DNA of 64,000 nucleotides from Hansfordia pulvinata (taxonomy: Eukaryota; Ascomycota; Sordariomycetes; Xylariales), in contig BJKQ01000040.1 of NCBI GenBank assembly GCA_006538405.1, positions 1 through 64,000 on the forward strand, written 5' to 3'. The notes under the pieces were generated by a model. The model was not told where the DNA came from. It saw only the letters and a program-made list of their open reading frames with translations, and made no database searches. The translations under genes were made by a program, and so were the position numbers. Every line of letters starts with the position of its first letter. Position 1 is the first letter of the stretch. Positions 44,209-55,959 of this stretch are shown piece by piece.

Positions 44209-46088
44209 GAGGAGGATAAGGAGGGAGAAGGCCGGGAGGGGGTGGGGGAGCAAGATTGGCGTGTCAGACGTGGTGCTTGTCGCCTTTGCTACATGTGACC
44301 TTTCTACCGTGAGGCTAGGCAATTGTCACCGGATTCTACGGCGCCGAACACCACCCCAAAACATATACCAAGCACGGGGGCATCGTAAGAATCCGGGAGT
44401 GCTCAGTGGCGTCCGGCCTCTGCGCGCGCAGCTGTCACCCGATTATCACGTCCTCCCCTCAGACCATCACCAGATTCGCCAGCATCCGTCACGCCAGTGA
44501 ACAACGCGGCTGCTGTACGAGTAGCAACAAGCGCGTGGATTGGCGCAAGAGCCCGACGCCAGCAGACGCGTTGGACAGGGAACCCGAAGGTGTGGCCCGT
44601 GCCGGTGTCATGGGAGGCGGCGTTGCTTGCCAGGGCCACCACACTTCACTCCACGAGGGCCAGAGGGTCGGTTTGTTCCATGCTGCTCGGTGAAGAGAAA
44701 CAGCCTCCTAGCGGGGAGGTAGGACTTGGCCCGAGCTGTCGGATGGCGCCTTCTTTTCTCCTCTCATTTTCATTTTCTTCATCAAGAGCGCCCACGTGCG
44801 TCCGGTTCGTGGAGACGCGGGGGTGGTACGTGCAGTCGGCGACCACCATTGCGACGGCCCAGTCCGAGTCATCGTCCCGGGTCCGCCCAATCCACCGTGT
44901 GGCCCAAAGCCCGGTACCATTCTATTGAGACGCCGTCAGCGCAGGACCCCGGCCACGCAGCCGCGTTTGCGGCTAAGCGCGCCGAGGCAAGGATTCCGAT
45001 ACCCGCAGCCGGGGGCGGGGGGCAGAAGGAGACTTGTCGCCAAGCAGGACCCCGGGCCACGGCTCAACCCAGAATCCCATCTTACCTTACATTCGATGCA
45101 AGTGATCCCCGTCTTACATCTACGAGTCTAGTAGACTCGGCTGCTCCCGCTTCGCCACGGCTGCGGCTTCTGGCTGCTGCTGCTGCGCCCCGGTTATTCC
45201 TGTCAGAATCGGGCTGGTCAATCAATGTCTAGAACTACTCACACTTAATTGACACCAGTCTGTATTAGTACATGGGTGGTGTGGTGTGTGCATGAGTTTT
45301 TCGCGTTCGTGCGTACATACGTAGATGTGGAAAGAAACGAAGAGAGGGGGAGTATCGCTAAACAGATTGACAATGAATGGCGTTGAGTCGAGAAGACCAA
45401 GCAAGGTACACGTACTCGTAGTCCGTTCTTGAGTGCAATCCTCGCAGCACCCGTTCTGACTCTCGCAACGAGGCCCGCAGCCAACCCCACACTTATCCCT
45501 CCAAGGTGCGAGTATCGTAAGCTGGGTTTGACGGCGGCGACCAGGGCCCTTGCCAGGCAGATAGACAGGCAGTCCAAGCTTGGCCCAGAATCGCGGGTCA
45601 GAGTCTGGGCTTAAGACACATGCACGCTGACGGCCGGGAATAGTAAGAAGAAGAATCAGACTCTTGCTGCGTTGCTTCATGCCCCGTTGTCCATTTGCCT
45701 TTAACCTCACCAGTACTTGGGCTTTGGTTCACTTCCACTCCGGATCCAGTCCGCATGCATACTTCCATGCTCCATATACTTTACCTGCCTTGGCTTTGCT
45801 TTACTCACATCTGCCTGGTACATAGTGTGGCAGCCCACTTTCTCCGCAACCCGTTCCCTCTCCTAAACCCAGCTCAGCACCTGTCAAAGCTGTCAGCTCT
45901 CGCCTTACCTGTCCTTCATCCCGCAAGTGCTTGGCAATGCAACGCTTCGTCGTGCCTTCCGAGCTGTAGTGTAGTCTTGAAAAAAGAAGAAACCTTGGAG
46001 TTCTGCTCCCCGTTTCCCGGGCCATCACCAACACCATCACCACCACTGCCAATCGGCATCGGTTTGTCAACTTTCGCCTCAACGCCGT
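44205..46088. other. GC-rich intergenic region, no supported gene
   Basis: Frames up to ~168 codons (44726-45232 plus, 45222-45710 minus) overlap on both strands and are rich in Arg/Pro/Ala as expected from base composition. No domain or splice logic is visible. The right part is presumably the promoter and 5' UTR of the membrane-protein gene at 46141. Confidence 0.45.

Positions 46089-46127
<39 letters not shown>
46089..46127 (+). repeat. (CA)n microsatellite in the 5' UTR
   Basis: About 14 uninterrupted CA units, then CACGCACACGCAC, ending 13 bp before the ATG at 46141. Confidence 0.85.
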
Positions 46128-46140
46128 AAGAACAGAACAA

Positions 46141-47693
46141 ATGGACGTCGACATGGACGCCCCGGCCACGGTGCTGATGCGCACGGACGCCAAAATCCAG
46201 CTGGTCGTCGCCGCCGTGCTGGTCGCCGTGGCCGTGCTCGTGCTCTCCCTGCGCTTCGCCACCCGCCTGCGCACCCGCTCCAATCTGTGGTGGGACGACT
46301 GGCTCTGCCTGGCGTCGCTGGTTAGTCTCTTGCCCCCCTTTCGTTTCTTTCGCTCGAGCTCTCGAGACTTTTGGTGATTCGTGCCCCCCCGCAAGTGGCT
46401 GACTCGACCATGACATGGCGAGGAACCGATCTGGTGCGTCGGCGCTCTCGTGATCCAAGGCATGCGTAAGTCTCGCCCACAACGGAAGCCAGCCCAAAGT
46501 CGGCTCGCAGCTAAACAACGTCAACAGTCGCAAGCCACGGCAGCAGCTACAACGTGGACCAGGTCGTGTCCAACATTGTCATTATGGGCAAGGTGAGGAT
46601 TTTGCCTGGCTGTTTCCCTCAACTAGACCGGGTTCTTTTCCCTTCAAACCCTCTCTCTGACACATGCACGACATACACCGCCAGCTCATCATGTCGCTCG
46701 AGTTTGTCTACTCCATCTCGATGAGCTTGGCCAAGCTGAGCGTCCTCGCGTTATACCTGCGTTGCTTCTCTCCGCACCGTGGCATGCGCGTCGCCAGCTG
46801 GGCCTGCATCGCCGTCGTCTGCGCCTGGACCCTCGCCAACGTCGTACAGCCCTTCGCAGTCTGCCGTCCGTTGCCCCGCATGTGGGACCCGCGCGTTCCT
46901 GGTTGGTGCGCCGACCGCAAAGGCTCCTTCATCGCCATCGGCGCCTTCAGCGTCGTCACTGACGGCCTGGTCCTGTTCCTGCCCATCCCCACCATCGTCG
47001 GCCTGCAGATGCGCACGCGCTCCAAGGTGGCCCTGATTGTGGTCATGCTGCTGGGTCTTGTGTACGTCTTTCTTCTTTCTTTCTCTCCTTCTCTTTTCCT
47101 GTCAGTGTGAGTTTGTGTGTATGTGTATCAACCACTGAACCAACAACAGCGTCACCGTTGCCGGAGGCGTGCGCATCTATTACCTCGACATCCTGGACCC
47201 CACGGGAAACTTCTCCGCCCCCATGGCCCCCTCCGTCTTCCTCACCACCGTCGAGCCCGCCCTGTCCGTCATCAGCATCAGCCTGCCCATGCTGGGCCCC
47301 CTGCTCGACACGTGCCTGGGCGGCGCCCGCCGGCGCGCCCTGCACTACATCGTGAGCGGGACGGGCGGCAGCGGAAGCAAAAGCAGCGAGGTGATGAACG
47401 CCAAAGGAAGAAGAGGAGGTATCGGACAACGCGCCGGGTCCCCAGACACTACGGGCCACGCGTCAACGTCCGAGTTCGCCAGCTCCAAGGCCCGCCTGTA
47501 CTCTTCCTCCTCCGCCGCCGCTAGCTCCTCCGAGATGTCGTCACTCGGCCACCTGCCGCCGCCGCCGCCACCGCCATCCGCTGCGTTTCGCAGAGCCGGC
47601 GGCCACGGATTCTCGGGCGGTTACCCGCGCCCGTCTACCGAGGACGAGGAGGACGAGGACGCGACTTCTTGGGGCTGGCTCGCCGCCGTCTGA
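46141..47693 (+). CDS. PTH11/fungal rhodopsin-like seven-helix membrane protein (402 aa), intact
   Basis: Five exons join with consistent phase: 46141-46320, 46423-46465, 46528-46592, 46685-47061 and 47150-47693. All introns have GT...AG ends (GTTAGT, GTAAGT, GTGAGG, GTACGT donors for the first four bases or more). The product has seven hydrophobic helices: QLVVAAVLVAVAVLVLSL first, then WDDWLCLASL and EPIWCVGALVIQG, ASHGSSYNVDQVV as the extracellular loop, SLAKLSVLALYLRCF, the FAVCRPLPRMWDP...GWC loop with its paired cysteines, DGLVLFLPIPTIVGLQM and the PALSVISISLPML helix. This is the fungal rhodopsin-like domain family (PF20684), which includes PTH11-type surface receptors. A Ser/Pro-rich cytoplasmic tail of ~130 residues ends in an acidic cluster. 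Likely plasma-membrane sensor; ligand unknown. Best-preserved gene of the window. Confidence 0.85.
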
Positions 47694-47903
47694 GCAACCT
47701 CCGGCGGCGTTTGTTGTATTGTTTTCCCGCTTAACATGGCAACAGACTGAGGGGACATAGGTTGCGATACACAACAGGGGCTGGGTTTGAAACGACGACA
47801 TGATTTGATCTGACTACGAATGGATGGGCTTGTTCACGAAGAAAAGGGTAGCTCCGCGCAATTCCGGAGTTTTGTACTTGTAGTCTCTTCATCACCTTTT
47901 CTC

Positions 47904-47925
47904 CCCTAACCCTAACCCTAACCCT
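47904..47925 (+). repeat. Interstitial telomere-type repeat (CCCTAA x3.7)
   Basis: CCCTAACCCTAACCCTAACCCT, exact units, about 210 bp past the stop of the membrane-protein gene. Confidence 0.8.
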
Positions 47926-48209
47926 GATCTACCCCAAGGAATTTATTCTCGTTAGAGCACACGCGGTTCTAGGCATGAGCTTTCAATCCACTGTCAGGCT
48001 GTGCATTAGCGTGTGTAGTCTGAGGCTAGCCAGCCACGTTAAGCGCCAGGTATGAAGGGCGACTTTATATCGGCTAGGATCTCTTGATTTCTCCCTCTGA
48101 TCAACTAGAGACTCGATTTATCGGCGCCTGATTTTGACCCATTCATTGAGCCATATCAAGCTAAAGCCAAAAGACAGTACCTGCCAAGAGGAGAAAACCA
48201 ACCCATGAG

Positions 48210-48400
48210 ACCTTGTGATACCGTGACGGCACCCCTGCCAAAGCCCACAATTTGAGTTCAAAAAGGCTAGTAGCATTATGGTACATATGTTAGTCTTCAT
48301 AACTTCTAGTTTAATCCCATTCTAACCAATACGCATGCATAACTCACATATACCATAAATCCACATGCCCAAATTCAAGTAAATATGTTGATAAGCATTC
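48210..48400 (+). repeat. Diverged repeat flanking the 50-kb secreted gene, left copy
   Basis: Blocks GTGATACCGTGACGGCACCCC and ACATATACCATAAATCCACATG recur in the same order at 50955-51190. Similarity is patchy and no element borders are visible. Confidence 0.4.
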
Positions 48401-49808
48401 ATTCACTTTCATCGCCGAAATCACATAGGATTCTGAGGCCTATCTGACACGACATCTTCACTATCATTATCTCAGCAAGAAAAGTCTCGATTCGTCTCTC
48501 GTCAATCCGGGTTGCATCGTTGTTTCCTCTCATATGAATCGATCTCCTTTTCCAATTACTAGTTTCACAGCTGCCTGGGTCGAGTCCACCTAAATTACGA
48601 TCTGAGTTTCCCCTTTTCGCACTTCTATTCTGGGCACGTTCAAGTAAACGCGTCGTAAGTATCTGCTTGGTTCTCTTATTCGCTCACATAGCAAAAAATG
48701 GTCATACGGCTGACTTGGAGCACGCGTATTGATTTGTATGAACGATCGTTAGGAAAAGACTAACAATAACAAAAGAATACCTGGCTGAGATATGAGCAGT
48801 AACGACCGACATCTTGAAGGGCTCAGAATGGCCTTCTTTGTTGTCCAGTCATGTTTGGCGTGAAAGTGATCTTGGGGAAAAGCTCAGCAGTTCGCGACCT
48901 GCCAAACCTTAAATCTCTCGTCATCCTCACAAGACGCCTCTGAGAATGATCCAACTGTGTCTGGATAGAGAATGGTTGGCTCCATGCCCCTTCGATAATC
49001 ACTAGCAGTTTTCCACACCTGTAACTGGCAGCCTCTCCGTCCTGTGTAGTAAAACTTGTAGGCCTCAGCTGCCTTGCTCAGCTGCTTGACTCCTGAATCA
49101 ACCTGCCCTGAGGCGGAATTAAAGGGTCTATTGACAGGACGGCAATTGTCCGTTATCCCACCTAAGTCGCCCATTAGAAAAGCCGAGTCCAATGACTGCA
49201 ATGGCCCACTTACATGGCAACCGCCCAGAAATTGTCCGCATTGACGAGTTGAAGGCTCAACAAGCTTAAGAAGCCTATTCTCTTGGTCCACATGGCCGTG
49301 ACTTGAAAAAGGAAGTCGAAGATAAGACGGGGATTTCAAAGTTGACTAGCGCGCTTTACTTGGAAGCTGAGACTAATGTTGTTGTTGACCCTAAGCTTGA
49401 AATGCGAATTTGACCTGGCTTTTATAAAGTTTCTGCAGTGGAAGCTCGTTTGATCTGGTCAACTGATTCTCCTGTGTTTCAATTTAACTTGCACGTCTCT
49501 CACATGGGATCAGAAATTTTCACAATCGAAAGATCTGGACTCTCAGAAGTCCTCGCCACGCCCATCATCCCCTTAGTCAGCAGCCATCAGGGTCGCCGAC
49601 GAAGTGGGTCGCCGACGAAGTGAGGCGCCCAGCTATATGAGACTATTACAGAATAAATGACCGGTACTTTCATAAACACCTAATTTCATACTGCAGTACC
49701 CGTCTTACTTAGTATGCTTAAAACAGAATGATTTATATGGGGGGTCTTTGATCATTGTTAAGGGTCCTAATTCAAAGATTAGGTGAAAACATTACCCTTG
49801 TTAACCCT
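48401..49808. other. No secure gene; one doubtful frame
   Basis: The minus frame 48884-49339 (151 codons, ATG start, six cysteines, no signal peptide seen) could be a relic of a secreted protein, but I do not recognise it. A small exact tandem duplication is at 49591-49622. Confidence 0.35.
49591..49622 (+). repeat. 16-bp exact tandem duplication
   Basis: ggtcgccgacgaagtg occurs twice without mismatch. Confidence 0.85.
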
Positions 49809-49979
49809 TTCGTAATGCTGTACCAGATTTGCCACGCTCGGGGATTCATCCTAAATATGACCTCATGGCGAATCAAAAATATTTATAAGGGAATGCCGGC
49901 GCCGAGCTTATACCTTCTGTAGTAAATTTAGATCATCACCTGCCGCTGCCAAATAATGCGCGGTTTTGGGGTCGCCGAG
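49809..49979 (+). promoter_or_regulatory. Conserved upstream block of secreted-protein genes, copy B
   Basis: End-to-end match of 24985-25153, with the core GGCGCCGAGCTTATACC at 49898. The block ends 306 bp before the start codon at 50285; for copy A this distance is 318 bp. The core-to-ATG distances are 387 and 398 bp. The near-equal spacing supports a promoter rather than a random repeat. A TATA-like TATAAAAC lies at about 50137. Confidence 0.6.
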
Positions 49980-50284
49980 GTCATAAGTTCGCCTTCATCG
50001 TCGTGGCAAAAGGGCTTAAATTACACTCGCGGTCTGGATGACCTTAGACCACCCGTTAATCTTGGCCCATGGCTCACTCTTGATCTCGTAAAGGATCTTA
50101 AATGGGTCGAGATTCTATTAGGAAGAGTTGCGTAAGGTATAAAACAGGGCTTCTTCCACTTTCACTGTGATGCATTTCTTTCCAGATCTATTCTCATTCG
50201 AAACTCTATTCCTTTGAAAATAAAAAAGCCGAAATTCCGGTTTACATCTTATCCTTATTTTTGAAACGTTTACATCAGTCTAAA

Positions 50285-50635
50285 ATGGTCGCTCTAACTC
50301 ATCTCGCCAAACTGGTTTCCTTCGCTTGCGCAGTCAACTCCGTTGCCTCGATCGGAGTTGTTATCTCACGCGGCGGACAGATAATCAAGGCCGATTCGAA
50401 CTTAGGTGACGATGAGGTGATTGATATGACTGGACAGAACCCTGACAGAATCGAGATCAGCAATGCGAAAAACGACAAGATGAAAATATCCTTCTATGAA
50501 AGCGCAAGGGACGCGAGGGGGATCAATCAAAGAATGAGAGGCCCATTTATGGTCCTGTACAGTAGCCAATTGGGCGATCAATATGGGATGGCTTGGCCAG
50601 CTGGGGCAAACGCGGTCGCTACCAAAGATGAATAG
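50285..50635 (+). CDS. Small secreted protein (116 aa), effector candidate
   Basis: The ATG at 50285 has a good context (AAAATGG) and leads into a signal peptide (MVALTHLAKLVSFACAVNSV, A-S). An upstream ATG at 50261 would weaken the signal, so 50285 is preferred. The mature protein has no cysteine; it starts with beta-prone IGVVISRGGQIIK and carries DRIEISNAKNDKMKISFYES and the end NAVATKDE. No intron, no lesion. The family is not recognised and it is not obviously similar to the 128-aa protein at 25471, though both are cysteine-free, similar in size and share the upstream block. Confidence 0.65.
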   Translation: MVALTHLAKLVSFACAVNSVASIGVVISRGGQIIKADSNLGDDEVIDMTGQNPDRIEISNAKNDKMKISFYESARDARGINQRMRGPFMVLYSSQLGDQYGMAWPAGANAVATKDE

Positions 50636-50954
50636 TGTGTTCTTTATGCTGGCCGAAGGCTTTTACACAGGCTTTCGATCGTAGATAGGGAACGATCAAG
50701 CCCAGACATTACCAACGCACCATTCTGTTTGATAAGCCGAGATACCTGAAAGCTTCGTGTTAAAAAGACGAAGCATTATACGAGTGCTAATCTCATATCT
50801 TTTACTTATATGATAAAGCTTAAGGTTAGCTCAGGCTCATATTTTCCAGCTTTGAGTCAGGTTCAGACTTTTATTAGCAGCAACAAACTCGGTCACACCA
50901 AGCAAGAACCGCCACCAACCTCAGCAGAATAACACCAAAATCCAGCTCGTAACT

Positions 50955-51190
50955 TACTCTGTGATAGCAGCGTGACGGCCCCCTTGTCTGATATTTATCA
51001 CTCAGCCCGGAACCGCATCGCAGCGTGACAGACCCATTGTCTAGCGCCTTGCATTTTCGCGAAAACAGCAGAGCACCGCGACGGCACTCCTATCGCCCTT
51101 CATAACGCCTGTTATGATGCCCTACTACCCAATTCTTATACAAAATCTACACATACCATGAACCCACATGGGATTGCAAAGACTCGTAAG
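50955..51190 (+). repeat. Diverged repeat flanking the 50-kb secreted gene, right copy
   Basis: Blocks GTGATAGCAGCGTGACGGCC and ACACATACCATGAACCCACATG correspond to 48210-48400. Confidence 0.4.
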
Positions 51191-53374
51191 TCCTCAAGGC
51201 CAAGTACGAGGCAGACGATATGTCACAAACCGGCTCACACAATCGCATCCTTACCTCATAGCTTTTCGCCAGCCTAGAGACCCCGTCAGTCCTCCCAAAC
51301 TCAGCCCTTTCCATCATCACACACGAGACTCTTGAACTACATCAAACCCAAGTGGCTTCCACATCACTCACCTGCATCAACACGACGAATGAAAAGGCAC
51401 GCGGCAACCCAAGTGGTTTCAGATGCAATAGCAGCGACAATGTCAGACATCTCCCAAGTGCAATATAACATGGTATGAACATCAGAGCCTAAACTATCTC
51501 AGACTTTAACCAACAAACTCCAAATCCACGGCAACCATTAGTCGGCGTCGAAGGTCTCCCATCCTTGAAACTGAGTTGTATTAGAGATCTCTGCTGGAAT
51601 AATCACATTAGGCTTGAAGTCGCGTTTAGTACTCTTGTGTCCTTGTATTCGTTCTACGGTAGAAATCCAATTTTTAAATGACAAATGAGCGGCGTAGGGT
51701 CCATCGAGCCAATGAAGCATCCAAGTAGGTCCCAAACGTCTGATGATTTCATTTAAGCAGTAGGCTATTTTATCCCCTCGCCCTGAGTCTTCAGGCCTGC
51801 ACGTTATGATTTATTAAGCGGATCCTCGCGTCATAAGCAATCCAAAGGGCCCTCGTCTCACGTTGGCCAGCTCTCAAATAGACTCCATGAACAGCATGTA
51901 AAATTTGAGCGACACCGAAGTTGCTTAAAGTAAATCACAAGTGCGGCGTAGAATCTGTCAGCATATTTCTAGGGCAGACTCACGCAGATCCGTCCGTTAT
52001 GAATGTGTTGGTCAATGGGGTGACAGAATTGAGCTAGCTCTGATCTCTCAGCCGTATTGCAAGCCTATCCCCGCTCGAAGGAACGAACCGTCTCAAAGCG
52101 CGGATATCAGAGTTGCAGGGCTGGCAGGTCATGTCTGGCTTATGCGAGTTTGTTTTTGCTGCTAGCATCTGCTGGTAAGATTTCATATATTTGTTCAGTC
52201 GCAACGTTTGCTATGGCTCTTCTTTGCTGCCCATAACTGCGTTGCCGCCACTCTGTCGTCACTCTTGACAGTCGCCTTGTGGTTTTCTCAAGTCATCAGT
52301 TGCATTGGCAGTCCCTGCAGAGGGAGATTCTATCAAACGCGCAGTCATGTTATCCAGGCAATGTACTGGTCGCGATCACACCAGGTGATATGATTACTAT
52401 GCACGCCGCGCAGCTAAACCGCTATGACCGTTTGCAGGGACCCTACGACACACGGAAATATCGCGCCGCGTCCAGTCTAAGGTGATGTACCCATTGGTAA
52501 GCGGCTGAAACTATAGGCGATAGCTTTAGAGCAATTGATAGCGCGACGAGATAGCCTCAGGGCATCACGGGTGCTAAAGCCGAGCGGGGTCGGTGTGCTC
52601 AGGGCTATTGCCGTACACAGACCTGGAGTGCTATGTGCATTGCATGTTCCGACCAGCCATATCAGCCAATCTAATTTACTACGTGCGGGCCGGTAAATTA
52701 CCAGGGTAGCCGAGCCGACTCGCGCATGGATCTTTATAAAAAATTTGGATGCCTACCTAAATATATTCGTGGACGCCCTGGATCTAGGTCTACGCAGCCA
52801 TCTCTGCACCCTCGTAGCTATAACACGAATACTCAACAGTGCCCGACCTGTGGGCATAATTTCAGCCATAATTCAATCCATCGTCATCAACGACAGCGAC
52901 ATACACGCTACAGGCAATGCTCCGAGGTCACATACACATACGAAGAAAACGCCATTGGTGTTACCAATCGAGTTCGGACGCCAGTGCCATCTTCACAAGG
53001 TCTCATTCGCCAGAAGCAACGCCCTGGAGAAAGACATCAAGCTGCCGCACGGACATGCTCGCTGTGGAGAAGTGATCCCGTGCCGTCGGACGAAGGCGCG
53101 CAGCTTGAACTACCCAGCCTGCGGCCATTGGTCCGATCTTGTACGGGTCTATTGTCAAATGGCACGCGCTGCCAGACTCACGGCGTGCAGTGGCCTCCAA
53201 GTTCTTCCCAGCCATGCCTCGGACCGATCCCGTCCAGGACGGGAAGCACCTGCATATCTGGAGATTATGAAGCGATGCTCTGTGCAATCTTCTGATCCGA
53301 AAGACTTGCAAATGACTATTCGTAATCAATTGACTGAGTCCCTGATTCGGTCCGACGAGCATCATATCCTGTGA
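51191..53374. other. No secure gene; one isolated zinc-finger-like motif
   Basis: In the plus frame 52726-53295 there is a CPTCGHNFSHNSIHRHQRQR-H segment, close to a C2H2 finger but one residue short. It is probably a relic or chance. Other frames are short. Confidence 0.35.
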
Positions 53375-53640
53375 GTGAAGTAGTCTTCAGAGCATTGCCG
53401 TAGCGTCCGCCCCACCTGTTGACGTCGGTCCCCTTGTCCAGCAGCACCTGCGCAATTTTGTCCTATGATTTCAGTGAATCAGCCTGGAAAACACTGCTAT
53501 AGCAACCCCGCTGCTCAATATTGTCACCGCCCTTATTCAGCTGCATCAGAATAATCTTGTCGTGCCCTCCAGATGAAGCGAACTGGAGAGCTTCTCGTAG
53601 AGACCGCCACCCGCGTGGGCGTGGGCGCAGTTGTCCATGA
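53375..53640 (-). pseudogene. Ankyrin-repeat relic
   Basis: Minus-strand text includes DKIAQVLLDKGTDVNRWGGR and YGNALK, then, upstream, a second unit with ILMQLNKGGDNIEQRG. These match the KIVQLLLDKGADVNAQGG-type ankyrin arrays of fungal NACHT-ankyrin proteins. Frames do not connect and no other domain is seen. Confidence 0.5.
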
Positions 53641-54464
53641 GCATCCGCAAGGACTTCGCAACGGCGCCAGGATTTACTTCATAAAGTGGCTGCGCAGTAT
53701 CCGATCTGAATTACTGTCATACCAACAGTTCGATTGCTTGAGATCGGCAGTTTGTGACCCTTTGAGGCATACACCACCAGGCTGAATATGAAGCCAGACG
53801 AAGTCATCACCAACATACGCTCTAGCAAAACACGCTATGACCCGCCCGGAGCGAGAGGCGTATACTTGTCAATGGGCCGCGGCGCCTTTCAAAAGCTGAA
53901 ACTATATCCGTAATAGCGCTGGTGTACTGGTATGGGGCTGTAACTGTTCGGAGCAGGGTGCTCTGTGCACCTGTCACGGGGCCTTGGTGGGCGTAGTGCC
54001 AAATTTGTGTTCCTCATCAGGGCGCCATTGAGGCTACCCTTATAGTTGCAATTGCCGTCCCAAGTGACGCTGTATCGTCTACAATTCCCATAACCAGCGT
54101 ATCAACGGACACCAATGCTTCTTATCATAGAGCCTACGGCGTCAAATTATGTGATAGTGACGAGTGCAGCGCAACACGTTACCCTGTACAAGGGGCAGCA
54201 TGGTAGGATCGCAAGGCAAAGCCCTGTAGGCGCTTGGATGCAATGACCCGTGATGAAATGCAGGGTTTGCCATTCAGGGATCCTGACAGAACGCGCGTAT
54301 CCATTGGTGCAAAGTGTTTTTCTGCGTAAGAGGTTTTGCCCCAGACGACGCGCGCTGTGCTTTTGATCTGTACGATATATTCACATTTCATTTTGTTGTC
54401 GCATATCACTTCTTTCGAGTCATGGACTAATTTTTCCTGTGGAAGGGGAACGAGCGTAATATTG

Positions 54465-54990
54465 TTGAGCTGCCAATGACTACATATGGTGTGCATGAAA
54501 TCTTCTCTTGTGACGCGTGAAGTTATCTCTCCTGGTGAAAGTAGCCCCAGGGCATTGACTGCAGTGTAAGCGCGGTAGGTGTTGATGGGTATTGACATGT
54601 CTCTCCATGTCACTAGCTTTCGCCATGCTAATGTGGCAGTATGGGCATGAAAAGTTCTTGATGACAGGGCTGAAGATTCGATCAATATTCGGCACTCACG
54701 AACCGGAAGCTTCAATGGTAAACTGACCGTGTACATTGCGGCGTCGATGACGTTGTCGATGAAACGAGATTGTTCGGTAGTGGGACTTTAAACCCAGCTG
54801 GCTGAACAAAGGGCGGGAGACTTGGAAATGAGTGAAAGTCATCTAGCGATTCGTATGCGCGGTAGGAAGAGGCATTCGTGCCTGGTTCGGGCCAACATTG
54901 TCGTTATCTCTGGAGGGTGCAGCAGTTGCGTTTCGTAATCCACACATTTCAGATGTAGCAATGGATGGTGTACTCTAAAGAGCATCTGAT
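54465..54990 (-). pseudogene. C2H2 zinc-finger protein relic
   Basis: The minus frame 54480-54695 encodes CPYCHISMAKASDMERHVNT-H (C-x2-C-x12-H-x3-H) and CSQCPGATFTRRDNFTRHKR with RFH after it (C2H2 with one extra loop residue). An upstream frame (54720-54880) has a Ser/Pro-rich run (SLDDFHSFPSLPPFVQPAG) usual for fungal transcription factors, but the two do not share a frame. An intron might join them; I cannot place one with confidence. Confidence 0.5.
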
Positions 54991-55274
54991 TCCATTTGTG
55001 AAGCATCGAGACTTGTGTTGACCGAGTCGTCAAACTGATGTTCCAAAGCAAGATGAGTGGAAATGGAAAATATGGCATCGCTGTGATCACCAAAACGTGG
55101 GAGTGAATTTGACGTGTGTAGACCTGAATTTGATTCCGGTATTTGATCATGCCATCTTGTCGATCTGAAATTGTTGCTGCCCGGTTCTGTGGTGCCTGAA
55201 TTGCCGGCTAAATCAGGCTGTCCATCGAAAAGAATGCATCTTTCAAAAGTATCGAAGCACTCATGAACAAGATA

Positions 55275-55598
55275 TCAGTCAGTTTTCCTTTTATCCAACT
55301 TCGGAACGATCTCATTACTCACGATCCATATCAACGAGTACCATATGAAAGAAACGAGCGCCAAGCGTGATGTCAAAAACGGATTCGCGCTGTAAAAGAT
55401 GTTGAAGTAGGCAATCACTTGAAAGCTAAATAAGATCTGGTTGCAGTTATTCGATGGGTTTCCACGCCATTCACCCCTTGACAAATTGACATTGCGGGGA
55501 AAGACATTCAGGTTGGGACGACTGTAGATAAGCTGATCTGCGATAACATACATGACATCTATGGCTGGCACGAGTGGGCGAATCAAAGTTGAAACCAT
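55275..55598 (-). CDS. Unrecognised short protein with one or two hydrophobic helices
   Basis: 107 codons with ATG. A hydrophobic segment (FNIFYSANPF, then LALVSFIWYSLIWIV) near the C-terminus looks membrane-spanning. There is no recognisable family. It could be an exon of the broken C2H2 locus region or an unrelated relic. Confidence 0.25.
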   Translation of the reverse strand: MVSTLIRPLVPAIDVMYVIADQLIYSRPNLNVFPRNVNLSRGEWRGNPSNNCNQILFSFQVIAYFNIFYSANPFLTSRLALVSFIWYSLIWIVSNEIVPKLDKRKTD

Positions 55599-55959
55599 GG
55601 GCGACTAGCGCACGAATCAAATGAATTTCCTACGATATTCTATTTAGCAAAGCCATCATAGGCTCCTTCTTTTTAGAATCATTCAATGAAACGTCAGAGT
55701 AGAAAAACACACGCTATACCCTTCAAAGGCGCAAGTTTTCTGTTCCGTCTGTTCGTATCGGTCTTAGGTAAAATACTTTTACTGTTAGGCATGACGCTGA
55801 TGTGATGATAATGAAGCTTGATCTCATGTGTATGGTTATGTTTATGGCTGCCAGGTGTAAGAAAAGCCCTGTCGATCTAGTTATCGTCGCCACATGGAGG
55901 TTTCGATGTACATCTGTCCTTGTAGGTACTATGCGTAATTCACGCATGTTATAGTTGTT

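Noticed and set aside
44041..44322. Minus-strand ORF with a long Leu run
   Set aside because: It is the (CAACAG)n microsatellite read backwards.
45801..46533. Long minus-strand ORFs (220 and 205 codons) opposite the membrane-protein gene
   Set aside because: They are antisense to well-supported exons and contain the CA microsatellite translated as alternating Cys/Val.
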